This document shows, piece by piece, positions 1 through 8,702 of a DNA stretch of 64,000 bases. A program made the translations under genes and the position numbers. Location: the NCBI RefSeq assembly GCF_016056295.1, contig NZ_JAECZB010000008.1, forward strand, positions 41,089 through 105,088. Reading direction: 5' to 3'. A model generated the notes under the pieces. It was not told where the DNA came from. It searched no databases and was given only the letters and a program-made list of their open reading frames with translations. This stretch comes from Atlanticothrix silvestris CENA357 (GTDB lineage Bacteria > Cyanobacteriota > Cyanobacteriia > Cyanobacteriales > Nostocaceae). How positions within the stretch are numbered: position 1 is the stretch's first letter; each line of letters starts with the position of its first letter.

Positions 1-365
1 AGCATATTCTGCTCCACTTCTGTGCTGCTAGTATCTGTGGCTTACACGATATGCTTAATACTTTTTAACCAATGCCAATTATCTGGTGCGGTTGGATATT
101 AAAAGCAGCAAAAGTCTATTTTATCCAGTAATTATTTAATGAGTCTGCGTCTATTTTGTGCTGGTGTTTTTTACGTAAAATATCGTAAATGGCAGGTAAA
201 AGGGTGAACAATGATACTGAACTTTTGTAAAAATCTACAAACTTAAAGAAATTATCTCGTTAAACCTTTGAGTTTGTTGTTATACCTGTAATCATCACCT
301 CCCCTTTGCTACATAGTCATTGCTCCTTACACAGCAACCACCCCTCTACTCTAGAGAGTCCACAC
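1..365. other. Leading non-coding stretch
   Basis: No gene could be supported here. A short open frame runs in from the left edge and stops near base 102, but it shows no recognisable protein character. The rest is AT-rich and presumably carries the promoter of the exported protein that follows. Confidence 0.4.
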
Positions 366-1694
366 ATGCTTAAACCCCTCTTGCTGTCAGGATGGTTCCG
401 CGTTCAACCATTTCTCAATTATGTTGTTGTTGTGATGCTGATTGCTCCCTTAATTGCAGCATCAGGTCACTCTACCTCAGCGAAACAATCGCAAGCAGTA
501 GCAAAAATTGCTTCTGAGACTGGAGACTCTGACTTTGTACCACAGGAAGTGGCTACTATTAGCCAACCTGATTTAGCTGAAATATTAAAACCATCTGAAG
601 TTTACTCTGGAACTGAAGAGTCTGACTCTGCGCGGTTGACAATGGATGGTGTTGGGGAAGTGCCAATATTACAAGAAGACAAAATAGAGTCTTTGGTAGT
701 AGAAGATTATTCCGTATCAAGTAGCAATTTAGCTACTGCTGATACATTGGCAGCAGTGGAACTCGCGCCGATCCCAGAGATGCCTGTTAATAAATTAAAT
801 GTAATACAAAAATTAAAAGCTGCAAAAATCCAATCTTTGACAAGAGAAAATAATTCTCTATCCAAGAAAGTTCCTGTTGTTAAATCATTAGCAGCAGTTC
901 ACGTTGCGCCAATAACACCAATTCTTACAGAATCGCAACCAAATTCCACAACGGAAGTACCAATCACAAAACAACCTGATCAAGAACAAGCAGTACAAGC
1001 AGATCCAATAGGAAGTCCTCATCCGATCCCTTGGAAATGGATTTTAGGAACTCAGGAGACTATTGGTGCCAAAGGTAGTTCTGGAGTGCGCTATTACCGT
1101 AGTGTGCCTGTGATTTCTCCTGATGGAAAGTATGCGGTTTATAGCAGGGTACAAATGGAAGTAAAACCCGAAATGTACAACAGCAGGGTTACTAGTGTTC
1201 TATTTGTAGAAGATAAACAAACTAAGAAGTTGCGGGTGATGGCTTCTACTGCTTCTGTAAACGATCCTTTATTAAGTACAAATGTTGCATCGTCAGAACA
1301 AGAAGATAAAAATGGCAAAATAGGGGTGTTAGTTCCTGTTAGCTGGTCGGAAAAAGGCGATCGCTTTTTAGCCCGTAAGTTTGAAGGGATATTTAACACA
1401 GGCGATGCGACAGATCATGCAGTAATTTGGGATCGGCAAAAAGATCATGCCAATACTGTTGCTCCATCTCAAGAAGAAGATGGGCATGAGAAAATTGCTG
1501 TGTTATTAGGTTGGAGTAAAAATCAACCAGATCGCGTTCTGTTCCGTGCAGGCGAAATGGGAGACGAAAACTGGCCTTTGGTACAAGTTGGCACTGACGG
1601 TAAGACAATAAATACCACAGATACAGATCAACCTATTACCTTCGGTCAAAAAATTACAGAAGTTTGGGCAGGGCCACAAGTCGCTTCTAGATAG
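366..1694 (+). CDS. Exported conserved hypothetical protein
   Basis: I do not recognise a named family. The ATG at 366 is preferred over the in-frame TTG at 306, because it begins a normal signal-like N-terminus: positively charged start, then a hydrophobic stretch around residues 17-33 ending in small residues. The next ~180 residues are low complexity, rich in Ser, Thr, Val and Glu, and probably a disordered linker. The C-terminal ~220 residues are folded-looking, with phrases such as VISPDGKYAVYSR and WSEKGDRFLARKFEG that resemble beta-propeller/TolB-like blades. Likely periplasmic or envelope-attached. It stands alone: the next gene is convergent. The function is unknown; the propeller resemblance is inference from two short motifs only. 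Confidence 0.7.
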   Translation: MLKPLLLSGWFRVQPFLNYVVVVMLIAPLIAASGHSTSAKQSQAVAKIASETGDSDFVPQEVATISQPDLAEILKPSEVYSGTEESDSARLTMDGVGEVPILQEDKIESLVVEDYSVSSSNLATADTLAAVELAPIPEMPVNKLNVIQKLKAAKIQSLTRENNSLSKKVPVVKSLAAVHVAPITPILTESQPNSTTEVPITKQPDQEQAVQADPIGSPHPIPWKWILGTQETIGAKGSSGVRYYRSVPVISPDGKYAVYSRVQMEVKPEMYNSRVTSVLFVEDKQTKKLRVMASTASVNDPLLSTNVASSEQEDKNGKIGVLVPVSWSEKGDRFLARKFEGIFNTGDATDHAVIWDRQKDHANTVAPSQEEDGHEKIAVLLGWSKNQPDRVLFRAGEMGDENWPLVQVGTDGKTINTTDTDQPITFGQKITEVWAGPQVASR

Positions 1695-1764
1695 TTTACA
1701 GAAAATTTTATCGTTTCCCGTTGTTACCCATAGTTAACAATGGGAAATTTGTTTTCGAGAACGA

Positions 1765-2103
1765 TTAACTTTCACCTTTTAGTGGATCGTGTCCCCAATT
1801 CATTAATGAGTAGCGCCAGCGTGTATTTTCAACATCACCTCCAGGCTGCTGTGCTGAGTGGCGATGAATGTAACTAACGACTTTTTTGATATGCGATAAA
1901 TCATCATCTGTATAACTATCTTTGTTCTTTTTTAGCAAATCGATGATGCGCTTACCGGATTTGTGCCCAATTGATTCATCGTCATTTTTCTTTTGTCCCA
2001 CAGATTGAGATTCTTCTGTTTCCAGCCAAGATGCTAGTTCCTTTGGTGTCATGTTGACTGAAGAATGAAACTCATCTATTACTGATTCGATTTCTTTACT
2101 CAT
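1765..2103 (-). CDS. DUF3140 family protein
   Basis: A 112-residue soluble protein that I recognise as DUF3140. Seen in it: an N-terminal helical part with VNMTPKELASWLETEES, a middle GHKSGKRIIDLL segment, and a C-terminal VVSYIHRHSAQQPGG...TRWRYSLMNWGHDPLK segment, all typical of that family. The family is small, found in many bacteria and fungi, and has no established biochemical role. It lies 9 bp downstream of a DUF2945 gene on the same strand; these two families are often neighbours, which suggests a shared, possibly stress-related, DNA or RNA associated job (inference). Confidence 0.75.
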   Translation of the reverse strand: MSKEIESVIDEFHSSVNMTPKELASWLETEESQSVGQKKNDDESIGHKSGKRIIDLLKKNKDSYTDDDLSHIKKVVSYIHRHSAQQPGGDVENTRWRYSLMNWGHDPLKGES

Positions 2104-2112
2104 AACGCTACA

Positions 2113-2328
2113 TTACTCTTCAATTTTCTCTAGGGCATCAAGTTTATGAGCAGCTTCTTTTCCAGTTTTGTCGCTTTTCACTAGATACTGTGGATTTTCC
2201 TTTGAGGCAGCAACATGATGTCCACCAATATCTATAGGTGAAGTTAATTTTTTTTCTACCTTACCAGTTGTTTCACCCTGTGCCGTATTCCACTTCACCT
2301 TATCGCCTTTCTTTAATTCTTCAGTCAC
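2113..2328 (-). CDS. DUF2945 (HVA1 TUDOR-like) small protein
   Basis: This 71-residue protein carries the DUF2945 pattern: KKGDKVKW...GETTGKVEKKLT near the N-terminus, a central GGHHVAASKENPQYLV, and a closing SDKTGKEAAHKLDALEKI. The family is described as a hypervirulence-associated TUDOR-like domain, a small beta-barrel with an SH3-like fold; its bacterial role is unknown. It is the first gene of a two-gene leftward unit with the DUF3140 gene 9 bp downstream. The ATG is the first codon after an AT-rich upstream region, and the length is normal for the family. Confidence 0.75.
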   Translation of the reverse strand: MTEELKKGDKVKWNTAQGETTGKVEKKLTSPIDIGGHHVAASKENPQYLVKSDKTGKEAAHKLDALEKIEE

Positions 2329-2432
2329 GAATTTTTCTCTTTGCTATTTTATACATATTTATTGTGTTCGGGTGGCCAGAAAAAATTAATCAGCCGAACG
2401 ATAGAAATGGGTGGCTGATCATCTGAAAAACA

Positions 2433-2465
2433 AGATCCCCGACTTTTTTAAAAAGTCGGGGATCT
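2433..2465. repeat. Perfect palindrome, terminator-like
   Basis: The arms AGATCCCCGACTTTTT and its complement pair over 16 bases on each side of one central base. It sits 19 bp before the HD-hydrolase gene and between divergent genes. The same kind of GATCCCCGAC hairpin is scattered in many cyanobacterial genomes, so it is more likely a mobile palindromic repeat than a dedicated terminator. Confidence 0.7.
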
Positions 2466-2483
2466 GAGTCTAAGCTAAATGAG

Positions 2484-3110
2484 GTGGTTTTTGAGAAATT
2501 TCAGGTGCAAATCAATCGACTAACTCAACAATTCCAGTTCATTATTGAAATTGATCGCCTCAAGCAAATACTTCGCCAAACCTTGCTCACCGATGGATCG
2601 CGCCGAGAAAATAGTGCAGAACATTCTTGGCATTTGGCGATGATGGCGATCGCATTAGCAGAATATACTCCAGAAGGAGTTGATTTATTTCATGCCATCA
2701 AAATGCTACTGATTCACGATTTGGTAGAAATTGATGCTGGTGATACCTTTTGTTATGATGTCCAGGGTAATCACAGCAAGGCAGAAAAAGAAGCTCAAGC
2801 CGCCTTAAGGCTGTTTGGAATTTTGCCCGCAAATCAAGGTAGTGAGTTACGTTTACTCTGGGAAGAGTTTGAAACAGGGAAAACACCCACAGCTAAGTTT
2901 GCCGCAGCTTTAGATCGCATACAACCTTTATTGCATAATCAGCAAACTGAGGGCGGAACTTGGCGTATTCATGGCATTAGGCGAGATCAAGTGATGAAAC
3001 GGGTAGCGCCTGTAGAAACAGGTGCGCCAGAACTTTGGCCGTTTGTTCTTCAACTAATTGAAGACTGTGTAGCAGCAGGGTATCTGCAAGAATCTTCAGC
3101 AGCCCTTTAA
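2484..3110 (+). CDS. HD-domain hydrolase (YfbR/HDDC2-like)
   Basis: A 208-residue HD-superfamily phosphohydrolase. The metal ligands are visible as H in ENSAEHSWHLAMMA (about residue 47), the HD pair in MLLIHDLVEIDAGD (about residues 78-79) and a later D in AALDRIQPLL. This spacing matches the HDDC2/YfbR group, whose characterised members remove phosphate from deoxynucleoside 5'-monophosphates. The start is GTG at 2484; GTG at 2505 is a second possibility. It converges with the lipoate-ligase-like gene, with only 2 bp between the stop codons. The exact substrate cannot be told from sequence. Confidence 0.8.
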   Translation: MVFEKFQVQINRLTQQFQFIIEIDRLKQILRQTLLTDGSRRENSAEHSWHLAMMAIALAEYTPEGVDLFHAIKMLLIHDLVEIDAGDTFCYDVQGNHSKAEKEAQAALRLFGILPANQGSELRLLWEEFETGKTPTAKFAAALDRIQPLLHNQQTEGGTWRIHGIRRDQVMKRVAPVETGAPELWPFVLQLIEDCVAAGYLQESSAAL

Positions 3111-3112
3111 AT

Positions 3113-3838
3113 TCAAGACTGATGCGCCGAAATTGCTTGCCATTCAGACTGTGAGAGGGGTTGCACTTCTATTTCCATACCAAAACAATCACAAGCAGCG
3201 GCAATCAAAGCTGCAATAATGTTTTCGACCTTAAAATTTTGGGGAAGTTGCACAGTTGTAGAATGTTCTGCACCAAATACTTGAGCAAACAATTCTGCAT
3301 CTTGGTTTAGGCGAATTGAACCATGTTGTAAAATTGCTTTTCCGCGTCGCAGTTGGGCACTACCAATGAATTTGGTTTCATCTGGTAAAACTAAATCTGC
3401 ACCTGTAGCAGTGCCAAAACAGTTAGGGTTGTGGATATAGCCTCGCCCAGCTGTACCATAGTGTAACTCAACGCCAAGCGATCGCCATCCTTGAATCAAA
3501 AACTCACAAATTTTTTCGTATGCCTGGAGGCGACTACCAGTTAGCCCCGATGTGATGACGGCATAAGTTAAATCACCTTGGTGTAGTACTGCTCTACCGC
3601 CAGTAGCACGCCGCACTAAATTTAGCTTCTGACCTTGCCAAGTCAAGTTTTGCCAATATTGCGGATATTGGCGTTGATGATATCCCAGAGAAATAGCAGG
3701 TGGCGACCAAGTGTAAAAACGCAGAGTTGGGGGATGGTGGCCAGACAAGTGTTGCTCTAACAACCACCCATCAATTGCCATCTGCACATCACCAGAAGTT
3801 TCTAGTAAAGGAATGAGTCGCCACACTTTAAAATTCAA
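3113..3838 (-). CDS. Lipoate-protein ligase family protein (BPL/LPL fold)
   Basis: A 241-residue protein of the biotin/lipoate A/B protein ligase family. Seen: MAIDGWLLEQ at residues 20-29, RFYTWSPPAISLGYHQ near residue 40-55, the RRATGGRAVLHQGDLTYAV loop around 75-93 that binds lipoyl-AMP, and a lysine in DETKFIGSAQLRRGKAILQHGSI. Members transfer lipoyl or octanoyl groups to E2 and GcvH lysines. It lacks the C-terminal accessory domain of E. coli LplA, so it may be an octanoyl/lipoyl amidotransferase or LipM-like enzyme. Which donor it uses is not decidable here. Confidence 0.8.
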   Translation of the reverse strand: MNFKVWRLIPLLETSGDVQMAIDGWLLEQHLSGHHPPTLRFYTWSPPAISLGYHQRQYPQYWQNLTWQGQKLNLVRRATGGRAVLHQGDLTYAVITSGLTGSRLQAYEKICEFLIQGWRSLGVELHYGTAGRGYIHNPNCFGTATGADLVLPDETKFIGSAQLRRGKAILQHGSIRLNQDAELFAQVFGAEHSTTVQLPQNFKVENIIAALIAAACDCFGMEIEVQPLSQSEWQAISAHQS

Positions 3839-3861
3839 GAGTTAAAAGTTAGTTACTTAGT

Positions 3862-4002
3862 CAACATAATTCGTAATTCATATTTACGATTCTAGGGGAC
3901 TGAAACCCATTTAATTACGAATTACCCTCCGGGTTCGGTAGTCCCCCATCGTCGGGAACCGCCAAGACGGGGGTTACCTCACGAATTACGAATTAGTAAT
4001 TA
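3862..4002. repeat. Intergenic palindromic repeat with AATTACGAATTA ends
   Basis: The stretch begins and ends with AATTCGTAATT / AATTACGAATTA motifs and has a GC-rich interior with an imperfect GTCCCCCATCGTCGG / CGCCAAGACGGGGG hairpin. Related elements lie at about 7335-7397 and 20355-20533. They are probably non-autonomous palindromic repeats. Confidence 0.7.
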
Positions 4003-4007
4003 TTTAG

Positions 4008-4487
4008 TCAAGCTCCACCAAATTCAGCTTGTAAAGCTTCATCGTTGTCATCAGCGATCGTGGCTACGATAGTAATCAACCGAGAAACTTCCGCAGGAGA
4101 TAACTCCTCTAGAGTACGTGTTGATATCACAACCACTTGATTGTCAATAATACCAAAACGGGCTTCAAGAGTGCCAGAGCAGTTCATTTCCAAAAGATGC
4201 CGCATCAACTTGGGTTCATCTTTAGCAGGTAACTTTAGTACTACAGACCACACTGTTATGGTGTCTTCGTCAGTTTTGCCAGTAAGTTGTACAAACACTT
4301 CCACACTGCCATACTTAAACTTCCAGAGATAACCGCCCTCTGGCGTGTGGCTGACCATTGCACTGTCATCTTGTTCTAAACTGTCAATGACATTTTCGAT
4401 GACATCTACATGATTAATGCTTGTTGTCTCCATAATGACAGCATTATCGAGTTCGTTGCTAGATAGGGTTTGTTGGTAGCTTGTCAT
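4008..4487 (-). CDS. YbjN domain-containing protein
   Basis: A 159-residue acidic protein matching the YbjN family, which has a type III secretion chaperone-like alpha/beta fold. Seen: VIENVIDSLEQDD, then the sheet-forming GGYLWKFKYGSVEVFVQL, the helix DEPKLMRHLLEMN, ARFGIIDNQVVVISTRTLEELSPAEVSRLITIVATIADD and an acidic tail. In cyanobacteria such proteins are common and uncharacterised; the E. coli relative affects motility and stress phenotypes. Monocistronic, with a repeat element just downstream. The family call is good, the role unknown. Confidence 0.75.
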   Translation of the reverse strand: MTSYQQTLSSNELDNAVIMETTSINHVDVIENVIDSLEQDDSAMVSHTPEGGYLWKFKYGSVEVFVQLTGKTDEDTITVWSVVLKLPAKDEPKLMRHLLEMNCSGTLEARFGIIDNQVVVISTRTLEELSPAEVSRLITIVATIADDNDEALQAEFGGA

Positions 4488-4735
4488 ACAGATTTTTGTC
4501 TCAATATACTAGCTGTTTGATCTACACATACTTTATAGCTTGTGGGCGCAGTTAGTTTGAGTCCCCTAAGTGATATTTTGGTCATTAGTCATACTAAATT
4601 AAGTTTTCTGTGAATACTTGAGTAAAAAATAATACTAGATATTTATGTAAGCAATTACTTGTAAGATATTTTAACTGTACTTGCTATCCAAAAAGTGAGC
4701 AGCACAGCACGCTTTAAAGTCTAACGCAGAAAAAC

Positions 4736-5797
4736 ATGTCCGAGCCTATATCATCTATCTTTCAAACCGCGCAAAATCGTGATATCCGCCAGTTGGGTAT
4801 TAACCCCAATCATTGGTATGTGGTTGCACGTAGTGATGAAGTCACAAATAAGCCTTTAGGTGTGACAATTTGGCAACAGGCGATCGCACTCTATAGAGAT
4901 AGTCAAGGACAAATCCACGCTTTAGAAGATCGCTGTCCCCATCGTCAAGTGAAACTTAGTCATGGTCAGGCGATCGCTGATGAATTAAAATGTGCCTATC
5001 ACGGTTGGCGCTTCAATTCTGAGGGCAAATGTACAACAGTTCCCTACTTAGCAGCAAATCAGAAATTACCAAATTGTAAAATTCGTCATTATCCTGTAAT
5101 AGAACAAGACGGTTTTATTTGGCTATTTCCTGGTAATGTTGAACCTTCTACAGAACCTTTAGGCTTACCAGAATGGGAACATTTAAATTATATTGCCACA
5201 GTTGCAATTATTAAATGCAATGCTCATTATTCTTATTTAATTGAAAATTTGATGGATATGTATCACGGACATTTGCATCAAGATTTGCAAGCTTGGGCAG
5301 AAGCAACATTGCAAGATATAGACGAAGATGCTAACCGGGTGGATGCTCATTATCAAGCACAAAGTTATTATAAAATAGATAAAATTTGGTCTATATCCCA
5401 GCTATTTTTCCCTGCTTTGCGGCGGCTACATCCTGAGCCATTGGATGTAAGTTATATTTATCCTCACTGGGTTTCTACTTTGGGAAAAGATTTTAAAATT
5501 TATTGTTTATTATGTCCAGTAAATGAGATACAAACAAAGGCTTATTTGATTCATTTCACTTCATTAAATGCCTTTTGGCGATTGCATAAATTGCCTATTT
5601 GGTTTCGGCGATTTGTGAAAGATAGTTTGTTTGGTGCAGCGCAAAAGTTACTTGATGGTTTAGTTGTTCAAGATGTGCAAATGATTGAGGAAGAACAGCA
5701 AGCGTATTTACAAAATTCTCAAACACGGAATTATGAATTTAATCGGGCATTGGTGAATGTACAAAGGTTGATGAAGAATCAAGTTGATAATTCGTAA
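4736..5797 (+). CDS. Rieske non-heme iron oxygenase, alpha-subunit type
   Basis: A 353-residue oxygenase. The Rieske 2Fe-2S ligands are visible as C67-P-H69 and C86-A-Y-H89 (CPHRQ and CAYHGW). The mononuclear iron site is in ENLMDMYHGHLHQ, with D174 and H177 and either H179 or H181 as candidates. The family (aromatic ring-hydroxylating dioxygenases, vanillate demethylase and pheophorbide a oxygenase-like) uses O2 and electrons from a reductase or ferredoxin to hydroxylate or demethylate ring compounds. No reductase gene is adjacent, so electrons probably come from ferredoxin (inference). The substrate is unknown. It lacks the plant-type transmembrane tail. Confidence 0.85.
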   Translation: MSEPISSIFQTAQNRDIRQLGINPNHWYVVARSDEVTNKPLGVTIWQQAIALYRDSQGQIHALEDRCPHRQVKLSHGQAIADELKCAYHGWRFNSEGKCTTVPYLAANQKLPNCKIRHYPVIEQDGFIWLFPGNVEPSTEPLGLPEWEHLNYIATVAIIKCNAHYSYLIENLMDMYHGHLHQDLQAWAEATLQDIDEDANRVDAHYQAQSYYKIDKIWSISQLFFPALRRLHPEPLDVSYIYPHWVSTLGKDFKIYCLLCPVNEIQTKAYLIHFTSLNAFWRLHKLPIWFRRFVKDSLFGAAQKLLDGLVVQDVQMIEEEQQAYLQNSQTRNYEFNRALVNVQRLMKNQVDNS

Positions 5798-6132
5798 TTA
5801 TTAACTCGATTGTATCTATTTTTAGCAGCGGGATAGCGCAAGCGATCGCATAATATAAAACTATTATCCGTCAGTAATTTTTACATTATTGATGTCACCA
5901 AAATTAGTCACAGAAGAAAAAGTTTTGCGCTAAAGGTAAAATTGTTGCCAAACAAGAAGACCAAATTATTTGATTTGGAGCAAATCGAGCTTTTGGCATT
6001 CTGAATAATCCAATACTTGGGACAATTTAAATTTACACCCTGATCTATTTTACTAATACTAAAAAATACAAGTTATTTAAAAATAAAGTATTTAGTTATA
6101 CTGTTAATTTATTGATTATAGCGCTTGTATTT
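5798..6132. other. Intergenic region without supported gene
   Basis: An AT-rich spacer of about 330 bases with one HIP1 octamer near 5842. A short open frame near 5893-5934 ends after 13 codons. No repeat of note or RNA gene was seen. The promoter of the downstream hydrolase should lie here. Confidence 0.4.
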
Positions 6133-7329
6133 ATGTTTTCTAAATCCAAAATAATTTTATCATGGCTGACGCTATTGCTCAGTTTTGGCAGTATATTTCT
6201 CAGTTCTTGGATTTTTCTTCCTGCTCCCAATATGTTCTTATTGACTTTAGGGGTGGGAGCGCCAGAAATCAGCCCTTGGTTATTTTTATTAAATTTGCTT
6301 TGTTTGTTACTTGCTTTTTTTTACATCCATCGCCGTCAATTACAGCGTCTAATTTGCATTATGAGTTTAATCGGATTGCTAATTTGTGGATGGGTACTGG
6401 TGAATATACCACTAACTCAAATGCAGATGGCTAGGGCGATGAAACAAGGATTGGGAGGAGACTATTTCAAGCAAATTCCAGCCCTAGTCAGCGCTCAAAT
6501 GCAAACCCATCCTTTTAATTTAGTTAATTTTTTTAGAGGTATTCCATCCAGTAAAACACGTCATCAAACAGGTATTCTCTTTGCTAAGCCTGCGGGAGTG
6601 CCTTTAACAATGGAAGTTTACCAACCTCCAGAGATAGGGAAGTATCCAACCTTGGTAGTAATTTATGGTGGAGCTTGGCAACGTGGCAATCCTGGAGCCA
6701 ATGCTGAGTTTAATCAATATATAGCTAATCGTGGATATACAGTATTTTCAATTGACTATCGACACGCACCTCAATATCAATTTCCAACTCAATTAGATGA
6801 CGTGCGTACAGCCCTTGATTTTATTCGTGAACATGCAAGTGAATATGAAGCAGATCCACAACGCATGGTACTTTTAGGTCGTTCTGCGGGAGCGCATTTA
6901 GCTATGCTAGCGGCTTATCAACCAGATGCACCACCTATCCGTGCTGTGGTGAACTATTACGGCCCTGTTGATTTAACTGAAGGATACAAATCACCACCAA
7001 GTCCAGATCCCATAAATACCCGCGCTGTATTAAGAAGATTTCTCGGTGGTTCCCTTGAAGAATTACCCAATCAATACAAAATTGCTTCACCAATAAATTA
7101 CTTGACCCGTCTCATACCACCAACTTTGTTAATTTACGGTAGCCGCGATCATTTAGTAGAAGTACGATTTGGCAGACAGATGTACAAACGTTTACTTCAA
7201 TCTGGTAAAACTGCGGTTTTTCTCGAAATTCCTTGGGCAGAACACGCTTTTGATGCTGTTTTCAATGGTGTAAGCAATCAATTAGCTTTATATCATACCG
7301 AGAGGTTTTTAGCTTGGGCAGTAAATTAG
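6133..7329 (+). CDS. Membrane-anchored alpha/beta hydrolase (esterase/lipase-like)
   Basis: A 398-residue protein. The ATG at 6133 is chosen over the in-frame TTG at 6112. Residues 1-105 hold three to four hydrophobic segments. The rest is an alpha/beta hydrolase of the carboxylesterase/BD-FAE type: oxyanion motif VIYGGAWQRGNPG, nucleophile elbow LLGRSAGAHLAML, acid in LLIYGSRDHLVE and histidine in IPWAEHAFDAVF, all in the expected order. Known relatives hydrolyse short or medium acyl esters; the substrate here is unknown. The catalytic half would sit on one membrane face, tethered by the N-terminal helices, which is uncommon for the family. Confidence 0.8.
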   Translation: MFSKSKIILSWLTLLLSFGSIFLSSWIFLPAPNMFLLTLGVGAPEISPWLFLLNLLCLLLAFFYIHRRQLQRLICIMSLIGLLICGWVLVNIPLTQMQMARAMKQGLGGDYFKQIPALVSAQMQTHPFNLVNFFRGIPSSKTRHQTGILFAKPAGVPLTMEVYQPPEIGKYPTLVVIYGGAWQRGNPGANAEFNQYIANRGYTVFSIDYRHAPQYQFPTQLDDVRTALDFIREHASEYEADPQRMVLLGRSAGAHLAMLAAYQPDAPPIRAVVNYYGPVDLTEGYKSPPSPDPINTRAVLRRFLGGSLEELPNQYKIASPINYLTRLIPPTLLIYGSRDHLVEVRFGRQMYKRLLQSGKTAVFLEIPWAEHAFDAVFNGVSNQLALYHTERFLAWAVN

Positions 7330-7334
7330 CGATC

Positions 7335-7397
7335 GCAAATTACGAATTACGAATTACGTAGCTTGCTTCTCGCCAAAGGCGAGTATTACGAATTACT
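7335..7397. repeat. Short AATTACGAATTA repeat
   Basis: Three AATTACGAATTA-type units flank a small GCGAG...CTCGC hairpin (CTTCTCGCCAAAGGCGAG). It belongs to the same family as the elements near 3862 and 20355, and touches the stop codon of the next leftward gene. Confidence 0.65.
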
Positions 7398-8001
7398 GAG
7401 GCCAGCGCCAATTATAGCGATTCCATTCATAGATGCCTTGAATTTCATACTCAGCACCACTGTAGAAACGGACAGTGCAATTGGTAGAAGAATCATCACC
7501 ATTGTTAATTTCGTTAACCTCAAGGACGATGCAACCAAACCATTCCCGCTTACACGGGCCATTTTCTTGTACCCATTCCCACATGGCATTGGAAACCTCA
7601 ATGCGATCGCCTACTCTCAGTTTCAGTGCATCTTCAAAGTAAGAATACTTGTCGAAATGACATGACTGCAGACGATTTAACCATTGTAAACCGTAGCGTT
7701 GGCGAATAAATTTTACTTCTCCGGAGTCATTGTCATGCAGCCAATCGTTGAGTAATTGCACTTTCCAGGTGCGGTTTTGTTGTTCTTGTGTCTTGACGAA
7801 CTGTAAAAATATCTCTAATTCTTCTGGTGTCAGGTCATCTAAGGGATTGGCTACATCTGACGTTCGAGATTTAGAATTTCCCTGAATTTGCTCGACTACT
7901 TGTAGTAATATCTGTTTTTGTATATCAGTGAGAGGACAGCTTGCTGCATCACAACTATTAAAGGCTGCTTGCAAGGCTGTTTCAATCTCATCTGGAGTCA
8001 T
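7393..8001 (-). CDS. Conserved cyanobacterial hypothetical protein
   Basis: A 202-residue soluble protein with no family I can name. The N-terminal half is helical and contains TPDEIETALQAAF and LDDLTPEELEIFLQFVKTQEQQ. The C-terminal half looks like a small beta-barrel: LRVGDRIEVSNAMWEWVQENGPCKREWFGCIVLEV and CTVRFYSGAEYEIQGIYEWNRYNWRW, reminiscent of SH3-like or Tudor-like strands that bind proteins or nucleic acid (inference from pattern only). Its stop codon abuts a repeat element. Codon use is like that of its neighbours. Confidence 0.7.
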   Translation of the reverse strand: MTPDEIETALQAAFNSCDAASCPLTDIQKQILLQVVEQIQGNSKSRTSDVANPLDDLTPEELEIFLQFVKTQEQQNRTWKVQLLNDWLHDNDSGEVKFIRQRYGLQWLNRLQSCHFDKYSYFEDALKLRVGDRIEVSNAMWEWVQENGPCKREWFGCIVLEVNEINNGDDSSTNCTVRFYSGAEYEIQGIYEWNRYNWRWPQ

Positions 8002-8139
8002 AATTTAATGGAAATTTAAGGGTTTGTTTCCTTAATTATTACAAACGTTAAATTCAAGTCTACAACCCCCAAGTAATTAAATTCAGGTAAGCTGGGGTTA
8101 CAAGTTGCATATTATTTAGATTAAATCACGGGGTTCTTT

Positions 8140-8571
8140 ATGCGGTTGCGCTCACTCACGGTTGTCTTTCTTTCTTGTTTCGTCACCTTTCTATCGTGGG
8201 CGTTTATTCCCTCTGCCATAGCATTGACACAGATTAAACTTTCTGATGTTTCCTATAAGGATTGTCCCCCAGAATTGGCACAAGGAGCTGTGATCAGCAG
8301 TGGTAGTGCGGCTGCCAATTGCTTTATTGTTACTGGCAAAGCGGAAAATGCTACTTACAAAACCGTTTATGATGCAGATATCTTCGGGCGCATCTATGAT
8401 GCCAATAACAACCCGGTATTGCAAAATCGGACTCGTCTTGGTTCAATTAGTGAGGTTCCACCAGGTATCAGCGATTTTGAATTTAGAATTTCTGTACCAG
8501 CCAATCAGTCATTACCTCTGCAACTGAAGCAGTTTAAAGCTGCTGGGTTTAGCGGCCAAGTCCGTAGATAA
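8140..8571 (+). CDS. Small secreted conserved protein
   Basis: A 143-residue protein with a clear Sec signal peptide: MRLR start, hydrophobic core at residues 6-24, and a cut probably after SAIA near residue 28. The mature part has two cysteines (in KDCPPE and AANCFIV) that could form a disulfide, and alternating hydrophobic strands typical of an Ig-like or FxLYD-like beta-sandwich (inference). Homologous proteins are widespread in cyanobacteria, without known function. Likely periplasmic. The ATG start follows directly after a short AT-rich leader. Confidence 0.7.
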   Translation: MRLRSLTVVFLSCFVTFLSWAFIPSAIALTQIKLSDVSYKDCPPELAQGAVISSGSAAANCFIVTGKAENATYKTVYDADIFGRIYDANNNPVLQNRTRLGSISEVPPGISDFEFRISVPANQSLPLQLKQFKAAGFSGQVRR

Positions 8572-8640
8572 CTTGTAATTCAAATGAGCAGTCTTTTGGA
8601 GCTAAGGAAAGATTATCAGTAATTTAGAAGCCCTTAAAAA

Positions 8641-8675
8641 TTGTAGAGACGTTTAGTTCAAAAACGTCTCTACAA
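8641..8675. terminator. Hairpin downstream of secreted-protein gene
   Basis: The inverted repeat TTGTAGAGACGTTT / AAACGTCTCTACAA has 14-bp arms and a 7-nt loop. It lies between convergent genes and could terminate both, although no long T-run follows; the 'TAGAGACG' hairpin is also a common dispersed repeat in cyanobacteria. Confidence 0.5.
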
Positions 8676-8702
8676 ATAAGCTGTGTTGGAAAAGTACAGT
8701 AA

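Noticed and set aside
5893..5980. Short frame starting ATGTCACCAAAATTAG with a possible broken continuation
   Set aside because: Stops after 13 codons; no homology could be recognised on either side of the stop.
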